Counted from the stretch's first letter, positions 50,998 through 59,863 are shown. The stretch: 64,000 bases of DNA from JBARDN01 sp963755705 (GCA_963755705.1 CAVWKW010000005.1:372001-436000); one strand, 5' to 3'. The notes: a model not told the origin generated them from the letters alone. Program-made: numbers and translations.

Positions 50998-52608
50998 ATG
51001 GATCGAATCGAATCACGTATCCAGACCTCGTCAGAGGAATTCCGCAAAAACCGCGAGGTCATTGCGGCGCAGGTGCAAGCGCTGCGCGCCGAGATCGAGC
51101 GCGTCCGCGCCGGCGGTCCCGAGCACGCGCGCAAGCGCCATCTGGAACGCGGCAAGCTGCTCGCGCGCGACCGGGTGCGCAAGCTGCTCGACGACGGGAG
51201 CCCGTTCCTCGAACTTTCGACGCTCGCGGCGCACGGGATGTACGGCGGCGACGCGCCTGGCGCGAGTCTCGTCACCGGAATCGGTCGCATGCATGGACGC
51301 GAGGTGATCGTGATCGCGAACGATGCGACGGTGAAAGGCGGCACGTACTATCCGATGACGGTGAAGAAGCATCTGCGCGCGCAGGAGATCGCGATGGAGA
51401 ATCGTCTCCCGTGCGTTTACCTGGTCGATTCCGGCGGTGCGTTTCTGCCGCTGCAGGCGGAAGTATTTCCCGACCGCGATCACTTTGGCCGGATCTTTTA
51501 CAACCAGGCGCGGATGTCGGCGATGGGAATCGCGCAGGTCGCGGTCGTGATGGGTTCGTGCACGGCGGGTGGCGCCTACGTGCCCGCGATGTGCGACGAA
51601 AATATAATTGTTCGCGAGCAGGGAACGATCTTTCTCGCAGGACCTCCACTGGTCCGCGCCGCGACCGGAGAGGAAGTCAGCGCCGAAGAGCTGGGTGGAG
51701 GTGACGTGCACACAAGGCTATCGGGCGTGAGCGATCATCTGGCGGAAGACGACGAAGACGCGCTGCGCATCGCGCGCGCGATTTTCGAAAACCTGGGTCC
51801 GCGCGAATCGAGCCTCGGGGTTCAGGACGCGCCCGAAGATCCCTACTATGATCCCGCCGAACTCTACGGCGTGATTCCGGCCGACACGCGCAAGCCCTAC
51901 GACGTGCGCGAGGTGATCGCGCGAATTGTCGATGGGAGCAGGATGCACGAGTTCAAGCCGCGCTACGGGAACACTCTGGTCACCGGCTTCGCGCGAATCT
52001 TCGGCTACCCCGCCGGTATCATCGCGAACAATGGCGTGCTGTTCAGCGAATCCGCGCTTAAGGCGACCCACTTCATCGAGCTCTGCTGCGCGCGGCGCAT
52101 CCCGCTGATCTTTCTGCAGAACATCACCGGCTTCATCGTAGGCAAACGCTACGAGCAGGGCGGGATCGCAAAGGACGGCGCCAAGATGGTCAACGCGGTC
52201 GCCAACGCGCAGGTGCCGAAGTTCACCGTGATCATCGGCGCGTCCAACGGCGCGGGAAATTATGGGATGTGCGGACGCGCATTCGGTCCGCGCCTGATGT
52301 TCATGTGGCCAAACTCGCGCATCTCGGTGATGGGCGGGGAGCAGGCCGCGAACACCTTGCTTACGGTCAAGCTCGACCAGTTGAAGCGCGAGAGTCAGAC
52401 GATGACCACCGAAGAGCAGCGCGAATTCACGCGTCCGACGCTCGAGAAGTACGAGCTCGAATCGAGTTGCTACTACTCGTCGGCGCGGCTGTGGGATGAC
52501 GGCGTAATCGATCCGGTCGAGACGCGCAACGCGCTGGCGCTCGGAATCGCGGCGGCACTCAATGCGCCGGTCGCGCCGTCCGCGCAGTTCGGCGTATTCA
52601 GGATGTAG
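50998..52608 (+). CDS. Acyl-CoA carboxylase beta subunit (methylcrotonyl-CoA carboxylase-like carboxyltransferase)
   Basis: ATG 50998 follows TTGAGGACAG and gives 536 residues. The two crotonase-like halves are clear: LLVDSGG-type CVYLVDSGGAFLPLQAEVF with FYNQARMSAMGIAQ, then GSCTAGGAYVPAM and FLAGPPLVRAATGEEVSAEE in half one, and FLQNITGFIVGKRYE with GASNGAGNYGMCGRA in half two. The block from FYNQARMSAMG to SAEELGGGDVH is most like 3-methylcrotonyl-CoA and geranoyl-CoA carboxylases, suggesting leucine or isoprenoid catabolism. The biotin-carrying alpha subunit is not adjacent; selB follows after eight bases. Confidence 0.9.
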   Translation: MDRIESRIQTSSEEFRKNREVIAAQVQALRAEIERVRAGGPEHARKRHLERGKLLARDRVRKLLDDGSPFLELSTLAAHGMYGGDAPGASLVTGIGRMHGREVIVIANDATVKGGTYYPMTVKKHLRAQEIAMENRLPCVYLVDSGGAFLPLQAEVFPDRDHFGRIFYNQARMSAMGIAQVAVVMGSCTAGGAYVPAMCDENIIVREQGTIFLAGPPLVRAATGEEVSAEELGGGDVHTRLSGVSDHLAEDDEDALRIARAIFENLGPRESSLGVQDAPEDPYYDPAELYGVIPADTRKPYDVREVIARIVDGSRMHEFKPRYGNTLVTGFARIFGYPAGIIANNGVLFSESALKATHFIELCCARRIPLIFLQNITGFIVGKRYEQGGIAKDGAKMVNAVANAQVPKFTVIIGASNGAGNYGMCGRAFGPRLMFMWPNSRISVMGGEQAANTLLTVKLDQLKRESQTMTTEEQREFTRPTLEKYELESSCYYSSARLWDDGVIDPVETRNALALGIAAALNAPVAPSAQFGVFRM

Positions 52609-52616
52609 AGAAAGCG

Positions 52617-54548
52617 ATGCCTGCGCAGGTGACACATGCGATCCTCGGCACTGCGGGCCATATCGATCATGGCAAGACCGCGCTGGTTCGCGCGCTGACC
52701 GGCCAGGAGACGGACCGGCTGAAGGAAGAGCGCGAACGCGGCATCTCGATCGAGCTCGGCTTCGCGTATTTCATGCTGCCCGACGGCACGCGCGCCGGCG
52801 TGGTGGATGTGCCCGGGCACGAGCGCTTCATCCGCAACATGCTGGCCGGCGCGCATGGCATCGACCTGGTGCTGTTCACTATAGCCGCCGACGACGGCGT
52901 GATGCCGCAGAGCGAAGAGCATCTGGACATCCTGCATCTGCTCGGCACACACCGCGGAATTTTCGTGATCACCAAATCCGATCTCGCCGACGCCGCGCGA
53001 ATCCAGGAGGTGCGCGGCGAGATCGGGTTGCTCGCCGAGGGCACGACGCTCGAGAGCGCGCCGGTGATCGCGGTCTCGTCGCAGACCGGCGCCGGAATCG
53101 ACGAGCTGCGCGGCGAGATCGTCCGGCAGCTCGAAGGCTTTGAGGGGCGTCGTGCGACCGGAATTTTCCGCCTGCCGATCGATCGATCATTCGCGATCAA
53201 GGGACACGGCGTGGTCGTGACCGGGACCGCGATCGGAGCCGAGGTTCGCGTCGGCCAGAAACTTCGCGTGCTGCCCGACGGCGCCGAGGTCCGCGTGCGC
53301 GCGGTGCAGATGCATTCCGAAGCGGCCGAGAGCGCGGGGCGATGCCAACGTGTCGCGCTCAACCTTGCGGGTGCTGAGAGGATCGAGCTCAAGCGCGGGC
53401 TGGTGCTCGCCGACGAGAAGCTCGACTTCGCGACCACGCGGTTTGACGCATCGCTCGAAATTCGGCCGGCCGCAAAACGTCCGCTGCGCGCGAACTCGCG
53501 TCTGCGGCTGTATATCGGCACGGCCGAAACGATCGGCCGCGCGATTCTCCTCGAAGACAAAACTGCAATCGCGCCCAAAGAACGATGCCTGGTCCAGATC
53601 GTTACCGAAGAAGCCGTAGTCGCGCTGGGCGGCGACCGCTTTGTGATTCGCGACGAGACTAATGTGCGCACGCTCGGCGGGGGCGTGGTGCTGAATCCTC
53701 TCGGCCGCCGCGCGCGCAAGCCGCTCGAGCGTTATCGGGCGAACCTCGTGCTCCTGCGCGACGGTGCGGGAGCTGACGCGCTGGAAGCGCTGATCGATCT
53801 GCAGGAAAGCCTTGCGCTGAGCGCTCTGCGCGCGCAGCAACTGCTCAATGCGCCGCAAAAGGAGATCGCGGCGGCGCTGAAGGACCCCCGCTTCATCAAG
53901 CTTTCGATTGGTGATGAAGAAGGCTTCACCACCGCGGCGAAATGGGATGCGCTTGGGCGCTTCGCGCTCGCGGCGGTGACGGCGCATCACGCGGCCGAGC
54001 CGCTCGCGCCCGGGCTCGAGATGGAAGCGCTGCGCTCGCGGCTTCAGTGGGAGGTCAGCGCGCGCGCGTTCCGTTCGATTATCGATCGGCTCGGCCGCGA
54101 AACCGGAATCGCGCGCGACGACAGCGTGCTGCGGCTTGCGGCGCATCAGGTGCATCTGGGCGGCGCGGCAGGCAAGCTCGGGGGACAAATCGAGCAGGCG
54201 CTCGAAGCCGCGCGCTATCAGCCGCCCGACCTGACCCAGCTAGCACTCGAACTTAAACTTCCGCCCGCGACGCCGGCGCAGATGCGCACGATCGCGGCGG
54301 CGCTCGAGCGCGAGGGGCGAATCATCAAAATCGCAACCGATCTGTATTTCGCCCGCGGCGCGATTGACGGTGCTCGAGCGCTGCTGCTCGAGCATCTGGC
54401 GAAGAATCCTGAAATCACCGCGGCAACGTATCGCGATCTGCTCGGCGCCTCGCGGAAGTTTGCGATCGCGCTGCTCGACTATTTCGATCACAGCGGCGTG
54501 ACCACCCGAATCGGCGACGCGCGCCGCCTGCGCGCCCGCACGGGATGA
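52617..54548 (+). CDS. selB: Selenocysteine-specific elongation factor SelB
   Basis: The 643-residue GTPase has G1 GTAGHIDHGKT at residues 11-21, G3 DVPGHERFIRNML, G4 TKSD and domain II (IDRSFAIKGHGVVVTGTA). The C-terminal region (about 380-643) has winged-helix repeats that read the SECIS stem-loop, ending FDHSGVTTRIGDARRLR. SelB delivers Sec-tRNA to in-frame UGA codons. It lies eight bases after the carboxylase subunit and 33 bases before selD. The presence of a UGA in selD provides an immediate client. Confidence 0.96.
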   Translation: MPAQVTHAILGTAGHIDHGKTALVRALTGQETDRLKEERERGISIELGFAYFMLPDGTRAGVVDVPGHERFIRNMLAGAHGIDLVLFTIAADDGVMPQSEEHLDILHLLGTHRGIFVITKSDLADAARIQEVRGEIGLLAEGTTLESAPVIAVSSQTGAGIDELRGEIVRQLEGFEGRRATGIFRLPIDRSFAIKGHGVVVTGTAIGAEVRVGQKLRVLPDGAEVRVRAVQMHSEAAESAGRCQRVALNLAGAERIELKRGLVLADEKLDFATTRFDASLEIRPAAKRPLRANSRLRLYIGTAETIGRAILLEDKTAIAPKERCLVQIVTEEAVVALGGDRFVIRDETNVRTLGGGVVLNPLGRRARKPLERYRANLVLLRDGAGADALEALIDLQESLALSALRAQQLLNAPQKEIAAALKDPRFIKLSIGDEEGFTTAAKWDALGRFALAAVTAHHAAEPLAPGLEMEALRSRLQWEVSARAFRSIIDRLGRETGIARDDSVLRLAAHQVHLGGAAGKLGGQIEQALEAARYQPPDLTQLALELKLPPATPAQMRTIAAALEREGRIIKIATDLYFARGAIDGARALLLEHLAKNPEITAATYRDLLGASRKFAIALLDYFDHSGVTTRIGDARRLRARTG

Positions 54549-54581
54549 CATCGCACGCGCAAAAAGACGACAATGTGATCG

Positions 54582-55655
54582 ATGCCCGAAACCAGGGACA
54601 ATAATCCGTCGCGCGAGGACCTCATTCGCCTGACGGCGCGGTGCAAGGCCGCCGGTTGAGCCGGCAAGCTGGGTCCGGCGGATCTGGCGGCCACACTTGC
54701 GATGCTCGAACTGCCGAGCCATCCCGATTTGCTGGTTGGAATCTCGACCGGCGACGACGCCGGAGTGTTCCGTTTGAGTGACGAGTTGGCGATCGTCAAC
54801 ACGGTGGATTTTTTCACTCCGGTGGTTGACGATCCTTACACCTATGGACAAATATCCGCGGCCAACGCGCTGAGTGATGTCTATGCGATGGGCGGGCGCC
54901 CGATTAGCGCGCTCAATATAGTGTGTTGGCCGCAATCCGGGATGCCGGGCGCGATGCTCGCGGAGATTTTGCGCGGCGGCTTTGACAAAGTGCGCGAAGC
55001 CGGCGCTGTCGTCGTGGGCGGGCATAGCGTGGCCGACGAAGAAGTGAAGTTCGGGATGGCGATAACCGGCGTGATCAACCCGCGCCGTATTATCCGCAAC
55101 GTTGGAGCGAAGGCAGGCGACGCACTGGTCCTCGCCAAGCCGCTGGGTACGGGAATTCTGATGACGGCATTCAAGCGCGACGCGCTGCCCGCCGATCAGT
55201 ACGAAACCGCGGTCAAAGTGATGGCGCAGCTGAACGCGGGCGCGGCGGCCGCGATGCTCGAATACGAAGTTCGCGCGGCGACCGACATTACAGGCTTCGG
55301 GCTTCTGGGCCACGCGTCGAAAATGGCCCAGGGCAGCGGCGTTACGATGATTTTCGAGGAATCGGATCTGCCGCTGCTGCCCGGCGCGATCGAGCTATGC
55401 CACGCCGGGATGATTCCGGGAGGCGGAGCGCGCAACCGCGAGTACTACGAGCCGATGGTCAAGATTCATGACGAGGTTTCCGAAGTGATGGCGGCGCTCG
55501 CGTTCGATCCGCAGACCTCGGGCGGATTGCTAATCTCGCTGCCCGAGGAGCAGGCCATGAATCTGCTGGCAGCGCTGCATCGCGCCGGCTATCCCGACGC
55601 CGCGATCGTCGGATGCGTGGTCGAGCAGGGTGCGCTGCCGCTCGAGTTGAAGTGA
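54582..55655 (+). CDS. selD: Selenophosphate synthetase, selenocysteine-containing (UGA at codon 26)
   Basis: SelD makes selenophosphate from selenide and ATP for Sec-tRNA synthesis. Read through the TGA at 54657-54659, the frame from ATG 54582 gives 357 residues beginning MPETRDNNPSREDLIRLTAR; the active site reads CKAAG-U-AGKLGPADLA. Sec26 and Lys29 have the same spacing as Cys17 and Lys20 of E. coli SelD. The rest matches SelD (GISTGDDAGVF, DDPYTYGQISAANALSDVYA, ATDITGFGLLGHA, DPQTSGGLLIS). A start after the TGA would remove both catalytic residues, so recoding is much more likely than a shortened gene. Confidence 0.95.
54657..54679 (+). promoter_or_regulatory. Sec UGA codon with candidate SECIS stem
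   Basis: TGA at 54657-54659 is followed at once by GCCGG (54660-54664) that can pair with CCGGC (54675-54679) around a ten-base loop containing GGGT. A bacterial SECIS element is expected just 3' of the UGA; the exact fold is uncertain and this stem is only one possibility. Confidence 0.55.
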
Positions 55656-55732
55656 ACATCGGATACGCGGGAGTTTTGCGCGCGGATCGCGATGCGGAGT
55701 AGGATTCGGCTTCAGAGGCGCGCGCAACCGTG

Positions 55733-56389
55733 ATGGATTTTTTCGACGTAGCAACCAGCACTCCGACCGTGCGGCGATTTTCGCCGCGTCCTATCGAACA
55801 ACGCGATCTTGAGCGTGTGCTCGAGACCGCCAACATGGCACCGTCGGGCTCGAACGCGCAGCCATGGGAATTTGTGATCGTGCGCGAGGCGGAGGCGCGT
55901 CGCGAAATTCAGAAGATGTACCGAGCGTCATGGGAACCGTACAAGGAAAGTGCGATTATCCGCGGCCGCAAGACGCTCTCGCCGCGGGCACAAAAGGCGC
56001 TGAGCATCGGCGACGAGTTCGCGGCCTCGCTTGCGATCGTGCCCGCGCTTATCGTGATCTTCCTGGATCGTCCCAAGATGCGCGTCGTGCGCGGCTCGCC
56101 CGAGGATCTATCCAACTTCGGCGCGACATATGGATCGATCTTTCCCGCGATCGAGCTGATGATGCTCTCGGCGCGGGCGCTCGGAATCGGCACCGCGATG
56201 ACCACGATGCTGTCGCCGCGCGAGGCGGAGACCAGAGCGCTACTCGGCGTGCCGGAAGATTTTCAACTGATCGCGCTGGTTCCGATCGGCTATCCCGCCG
56301 ACGGGTTCAAGCGCCCTTACCGCAAGCCGGTGTGGCCGCGCCTCCACGACGGGCGCTTCGGACGCCCGTGGCGACGCACTACTTCCTGA
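55733..56389 (+). CDS. Nitroreductase family protein
   Basis: The 218-residue FMN enzyme begins MDFFDVATSTPTVRRFSPRP and has ANMAPSGSNAQPWEFVIV, the FMN-binding block. MLSARALGIGTAMTTML and the late loop FQLIALVPIGYPA complete the nitroreductase fold. It would reduce nitro compounds, quinones or other acceptors with NAD(P)H; no substrate is implied by the neighbours. Its 3' end overlaps the convergent LLM gene by 11 bases. Confidence 0.88.
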   Translation: MDFFDVATSTPTVRRFSPRPIEQRDLERVLETANMAPSGSNAQPWEFVIVREAEARREIQKMYRASWEPYKESAIIRGRKTLSPRAQKALSIGDEFAASLAIVPALIVIFLDRPKMRVVRGSPEDLSNFGATYGSIFPAIELMMLSARALGIGTAMTTMLSPREAETRALLGVPEDFQLIALVPIGYPADGFKRPYRKPVWPRLHDGRFGRPWRRTTS

Positions 56390-57326
56390 TGAGCGGAATG
56401 ACCTCGCGCGCGAACTGATCGAGCTGCGCCGAGCGATCGCGCGGATGGCATATCGCGTCGATTCCGATATCGCGTACTCCCGCCTTGATGAACTCGCCGA
56501 TGCGCTCCGCAACGTCGGCCGGAGTGCCGAGCGCGGCGTAGCGCTTGGCGGGCTCGCGGAAGTCCATCGCATAGCGCTTGCTCAAATGCTCGGCCGAAAC
56601 GTCGAGCGCTGCTTCGTACGTCGCGCCCAAGGTGCAGAACAGATGCACGCAGGTTCCGAATTTCGTGATCTTGCGCCCCGCGCGCCCGGCCTCGCGCGCG
56701 ATAAATTCGAGCCCGTCGCTAACCCGCTTGGGCGTGACGACATAAGGCATCCATCCGTCGCCGTACAGAGCAGCGCGCTTGAGCGCGGCCTCGGCGCGTC
56801 CACCGACCCAAATCGGCGGACCGCCGGGAGTGGAGGGTTTGGGCTCCATCTTGATCGCGCCGAAGTTGAAATACTTGCCGCGATGCTCGACCCGATCTTC
56901 GGACCATAGCCGCTTGATAAGCTGAATCGCTTCGTTGGTGCGTCCGCCGCGCTGCTTGACAGGAACGCCGCACGCGTCGAACTCGGGCGGAAACTCTCCG
57001 CCCACGCCGACGCCGAAGATGAAGTGGTCCGCGCCGAGCATCCGATCGAGCGTCGCAACCATCTTGGCGACGGTGGTCGGATTGCGCAGCGGGAGCAAAT
57101 AGATGCTGGTGCCGTAGGTCAGTTCGGGGCGGAGCGCGGAAAAATAACTCAACTGGATAAACGGATCGCTGATCGGTCCGGTGAACGCGACGTGATCGCC
57201 CGCCCATACGATGTCGTAGCCCCAGCGCGCGATTTCGTCGATCATGTGCCGCGCCTGCTCCGCGTTTCCGACCCCGGCCGACACTCCGAATCTGATCCGG
57301 TCACTGACCGGCAGCGCATCACTCAT
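56379..57326 (-). CDS. LLM-class (luciferase-like) flavin-dependent oxidoreductase
   Basis: The 315-residue TIM-barrel protein contains FGVSAGVGNAEQARHMIDE, YDIVWAGDHVAF, ATLDRMLGADHFIFGVGVGGEFPPEF, FNFGAIKMEPKPS and IWVGGRAEAALKRAALYGDG. It belongs to the same broad group as the enzyme at 11109-12062. The GGEFPPEFDACGVP loop is common in F420-dependent members. The substrate is unknown. It is monocistronic. Confidence 0.87.
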   Translation of the reverse strand: MSDALPVSDRIRFGVSAGVGNAEQARHMIDEIARWGYDIVWAGDHVAFTGPISDPFIQLSYFSALRPELTYGTSIYLLPLRNPTTVAKMVATLDRMLGADHFIFGVGVGGEFPPEFDACGVPVKQRGGRTNEAIQLIKRLWSEDRVEHRGKYFNFGAIKMEPKPSTPGGPPIWVGGRAEAALKRAALYGDGWMPYVVTPKRVSDGLEFIAREAGRAGRKITKFGTCVHLFCTLGATYEAALDVSAEHLSKRYAMDFREPAKRYAALGTPADVAERIGEFIKAGVRDIGIDAICHPRDRSAQLDQFAREVIPLIRK

Positions 57327-57441
57327 CGCCGCTTCCCTCTGGCAAGAATTGCTCTCGGCTGATCAAATAGCGCGAATCGAGTTTGGGATAAACCCGAATC
57401 AGATCGCCGCCGGATTGGCGCGTGGAATTTCGGACAGAGCT

Positions 57442-57474
57442 ATGCGCGCCGGGCGGGTTAAGCCCGGAGCGCAT
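57442..57474 (-). terminator. Long hairpin downstream of the cold-shock gene
   Basis: ATGCGC-G-CCGGGC (57442-57454) pairs with GCCCGG-A-GCGCAT (57462-57474): twelve base pairs, one mismatch, seven-base loop. No T-run follows on the minus strand, so it may be a stabilising 3' structure rather than an intrinsic terminator. Confidence 0.5.
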
Positions 57475-57508
57475 CCCCTCTTGATTGCGTGATACTGCTT
57501 GCCGACGC

Positions 57509-57712
57509 TTACGCGGCGCGGCTTACAGCCGAGGCTTGCAGCCCCTTGGGACCTTGCGCTACCTCGAACTGCACCCGCTCGCCCTGTTCGAGCGAACGAA
57601 AGCCGTTGCCGTCGATAGCGCTGTAGTGGACGAATACTTCCTGTCCGTCCTCCATGGTGATGAAACCGTAGCCCTTTTTCGGACTAAACCACTTAACCGT
57701 GCCGGTAGGCAT
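57509..57712 (-). CDS. Cold-shock protein (CspA family)
   Basis: The start at 57712 follows AGGAGG. The 67-residue protein starts MPTGTVKWFSPKKGYGFI (RNP1) and has VFVHYSAID (RNP2), ending LQASAVSRAA: a single cold-shock OB domain that binds single-stranded RNA and DNA. The 225-base upstream gap contains a run of seven T on the minus strand (57746-57752) in a GC-rich leader and no other gene. Confidence 0.95.
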   Translation of the reverse strand: MPTGTVKWFSPKKGYGFITMEDGQEVFVHYSAIDGNGFRSLEQGERVQFEVAQGPKGLQASAVSRAA

Positions 57713-57937
57713 TCCCCCGTACCTCCTGAAGAACCCCTCGAGCAAAAAAAGCCAATGACTCTGGGGGTTGCGCCGCCTCCCCAGACGACGCAACGTAACG
57801 GCGCGCATATACCATATGGCAGCCCGCGCACCAAACGGTCCAAAAAGCGGCAATTGCTTATCGGGAGCGGCGGTTACGCGGCGAAGAGCGCGATCGCCCT
57901 ACTGGCTGTAGCAGAATTTGCAACCGCAAATGGCGAA

Positions 57938-58231
57938 TCAGTCGCCAAAACGCACGATCGGCCGCGCGTGGATATGGCAATGGTCCGGAATTTGGCGCAT
58001 CACGCCGTCGATTATGAAACGATCTTCGCCGTACTTCTTGCGCGCGACCAGCGACAGCGCCTCGATCATGAAAGCGCGCTCATCGTCCGACGGAGCCACG
58101 CGATGGTCCCCCAGAACGGCCATCGGAGTGTCGCAAGAGTCGCAATCAAGAATCGCGAACTTGAAAGGGTGGACAAACTCGCAGTACCGCTGCGTGTATT
58201 CGCGCAGCTCGCAAAGCTCGCACTTGGGCAT
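57938..58231 (-). CDS. Small Cys/His-rich protein with HIT-like motif
   Basis: The 97-residue protein starts MPKCELCELREYTQRY (CxxC), has LDCDSCDTPMAVL (a second Cys cluster) and LGDHRVAPSDDERAFMIEAL, and ends IPDHCHIHARPIVRFG. The HCHIHAR end resembles the catalytic HxHxH of HIT proteins, and the paired Cys suggest a zinc site. A nucleotide-binding or metal role is an inference. It lies 70 bases after the exported protein gene, same strand. Confidence 0.65.
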   Translation of the reverse strand: MPKCELCELREYTQRYCEFVHPFKFAILDCDSCDTPMAVLGDHRVAPSDDERAFMIEALSLVARKKYGEDRFIIDGVMRQIPDHCHIHARPIVRFGD

Positions 58232-58301
58232 CAGGACCGCTTCAGGACGAAATCACGCCCCGCGGGCGCAGTTAATGCCCGCGGAGCGTATTCGAGTCTG
58301 A

Positions 58302-58631
58302 TCAGTTAGCCGGCGAACCCGCGGCCGACGGCGCCGCCATCGCTCCACCGCCCGTCGCGTTGTTCTGCACGGCAGCCTGCGCGCCGCTGCCCTTGCCCTG
58401 GGCTTTGGTCGCGGCCTTGGCAGCAGCCTTTGCATGCCGCTTGCAGCGATAGACGCTCGAGGTCGAGATGCTCATCTCCGTGGCGACATCCTTGGCATGC
58501 TTGCCAGAGTTGAGCGACTGCATCACGGCGTCGCAGTCCACTTTGCTGGCGGCATAAGCAGGAATGGCGACGGAAAACGCCATCGCAATCCCGAGCATCG
58601 CCGACGCAGCCACAATCGCAAATTTCCTCAT
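58302..58631 (-). CDS. Exported small protein with helix-turn-helix-like segment
   Basis: The 109-residue protein has a signal peptide (IVAASAMLGIAMAFSVAIPAYA). The mature part (DCDAVMQSLNSGKHAKDVATEMSISTSSVYRCKR) looks like a resolvase/transposase-type helix-turn-helix, followed by an Ala/Lys-rich tail. A signal peptide on such a domain is unusual. Two Cys (about 34 and 63) may form a disulfide. Function is unknown. Confidence 0.6.
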   Translation of the reverse strand: MRKFAIVAASAMLGIAMAFSVAIPAYAASKVDCDAVMQSLNSGKHAKDVATEMSISTSSVYRCKRHAKAAAKAATKAQGKGSGAQAAVQNNATGGGAMAAPSAAGSPAN

Positions 58632-58724
58632 TACTGTCCCCTCCGTTATTCTCGCGTAAATCGGTTATCGTGCATTATTCCAGAAGTGCCACCTGCAAAA
58701 AAAGCCCCCTCGGCGCGCCACTTC

Positions 58725-59747
58725 CTACAGTTCGAGCATCACCTTGGTCTGCGTGCTCGGCCGCGCCAGCTCCGCGAATGCCGCCGGCAGGTCCGGCATC
58801 GCGACGATATTCGTGATCATTGCGGAGGTATCAACCCGTCCCGCCGCCAGCATCGCGATCGCGGTTTCGATCTCGCCGGGTTCGAGTCCCAGGCTGAAGC
58901 GGACGTCGAGCTCCTTGTTCATCGCGCCTATCGGGCCCCAACTATCTTCTTCCATGCACACGCCGATGACGACGATTCTGCCCCCCCGGCGCGCATAAGA
59001 CACCGCCTCGCCCAGGGTTCCGGCCGCGCCGATACACTCGAACACGACGTCGGCGCCGGCCGCGCGTCCGGTAAGCCGTGCGAGCTCTGAGGCGGGATTC
59101 TTCACGCGTGGATCGATCGCGAGGTCGGCGCCCATCTTGAGCGCTACTTCGCGCCGCCCCGGCGCCCTTTCCGAGACCACGATCGCGCGTGCACCTGAGA
59201 ACTTCGCCCATTGCAGCGTGACCAGGCCAATCGGCCCCGCTCCCATGATCAGCACCGACTCGCCGGCGCGAAGTCCCGCGCGATGCACACCGTGCAGGCC
59301 TACCACCAGCGGCTCGACGGTCGCGCCGAGGCGATGATTCATTGTGGGCGGCATCTTGAAGACGCTTTGCGGCGTGGTTTTCATTTTCTCGGCGTAAGCT
59401 CCAGCTACATCGCCGAAGCCCACCAGCTTCATAGCGCGGCACTGCGCGCCCGTGCCGGCCTTGCACGAATCGCATACGCCGCAGGCGAGGTAGGACATCA
59501 CGACGACCGCATCGCCGCGCTCAAGACCGCTGACACCCGCGCCGATTTCGTCGATAACTGCCGAGAACTCGTGCCCCATGATCGTCCCGGGCGGCATCCG
59601 AAAGCCGTATTTCGCGGCGTGCAGATCGGAACCGCATACGCCGCAGTTTTTCACCCGCACGACGATCTCACCGGGTCCCGCCACGGGATCGGGAACTTCG
59701 GTGACTTCCAGCGGCGCGCCGGCCGCCTTGAACACACATGCTTTCAT
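58725..59747 (-). CDS. Zinc-dependent medium-chain alcohol dehydrogenase family protein
   Basis: The start at 59747 gives 340 residues. The catalytic-zinc region is CGVCGSDLHAAKYG and GHEFSAVIDEIG. The structural-zinc loop GVCDSCKAGTGAQCR has four Cys. The Rossmann motif is MGAGPIGLVTLQWAKFSGA. It oxidises or reduces an alcohol, polyol or similar substrate with NAD(P). It follows the crotonase gene on the same strand, 123 bases on, suggesting joint use in an acyl or alcohol degradation route. Confidence 0.9.
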   Translation of the reverse strand: MKACVFKAAGAPLEVTEVPDPVAGPGEIVVRVKNCGVCGSDLHAAKYGFRMPPGTIMGHEFSAVIDEIGAGVSGLERGDAVVVMSYLACGVCDSCKAGTGAQCRAMKLVGFGDVAGAYAEKMKTTPQSVFKMPPTMNHRLGATVEPLVVGLHGVHRAGLRAGESVLIMGAGPIGLVTLQWAKFSGARAIVVSERAPGRREVALKMGADLAIDPRVKNPASELARLTGRAAGADVVFECIGAAGTLGEAVSYARRGGRIVVIGVCMEEDSWGPIGAMNKELDVRFSLGLEPGEIETAIAMLAAGRVDTSAMITNIVAMPDLPAAFAELARPSTQTKVMLEL

Positions 59748-59765
59748 CAAGTTACCTGTCGGTCG

Positions 59766-59863
59766 TTTTGAGCGCAGCGAAGAATCTAAGCGACGCGGTT
59801 ATCTGCGATGCGTCAGGCACGGCCGGGGGCATGCGGAATCGCTTCGCGTCGAATCTTCGCTGC
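59766..59863. repeat. REP-like intergenic repeat, copy C, with inverted arms
   Basis: GCAGCGAAGA (59774-59783) and TCTTCGCTGC (59854-59863) are exact inverted arms, each flanked by related CGACGC/GCGTCG blocks, around about 70 bases. The start GTCGTTTTGAGCGCAGCGAAG is similar to copies A and B. It occupies the gap between the crotonase stop and the dehydrogenase start. Confidence 0.5.

Noticed and set aside
54702..55655. A shortened selD starting at the first ATG after the TGA
   Set aside because: It would drop the catalytic Cys/Sec and Lys; in-frame family sequence continues upstream across the TGA to ATG 54582.
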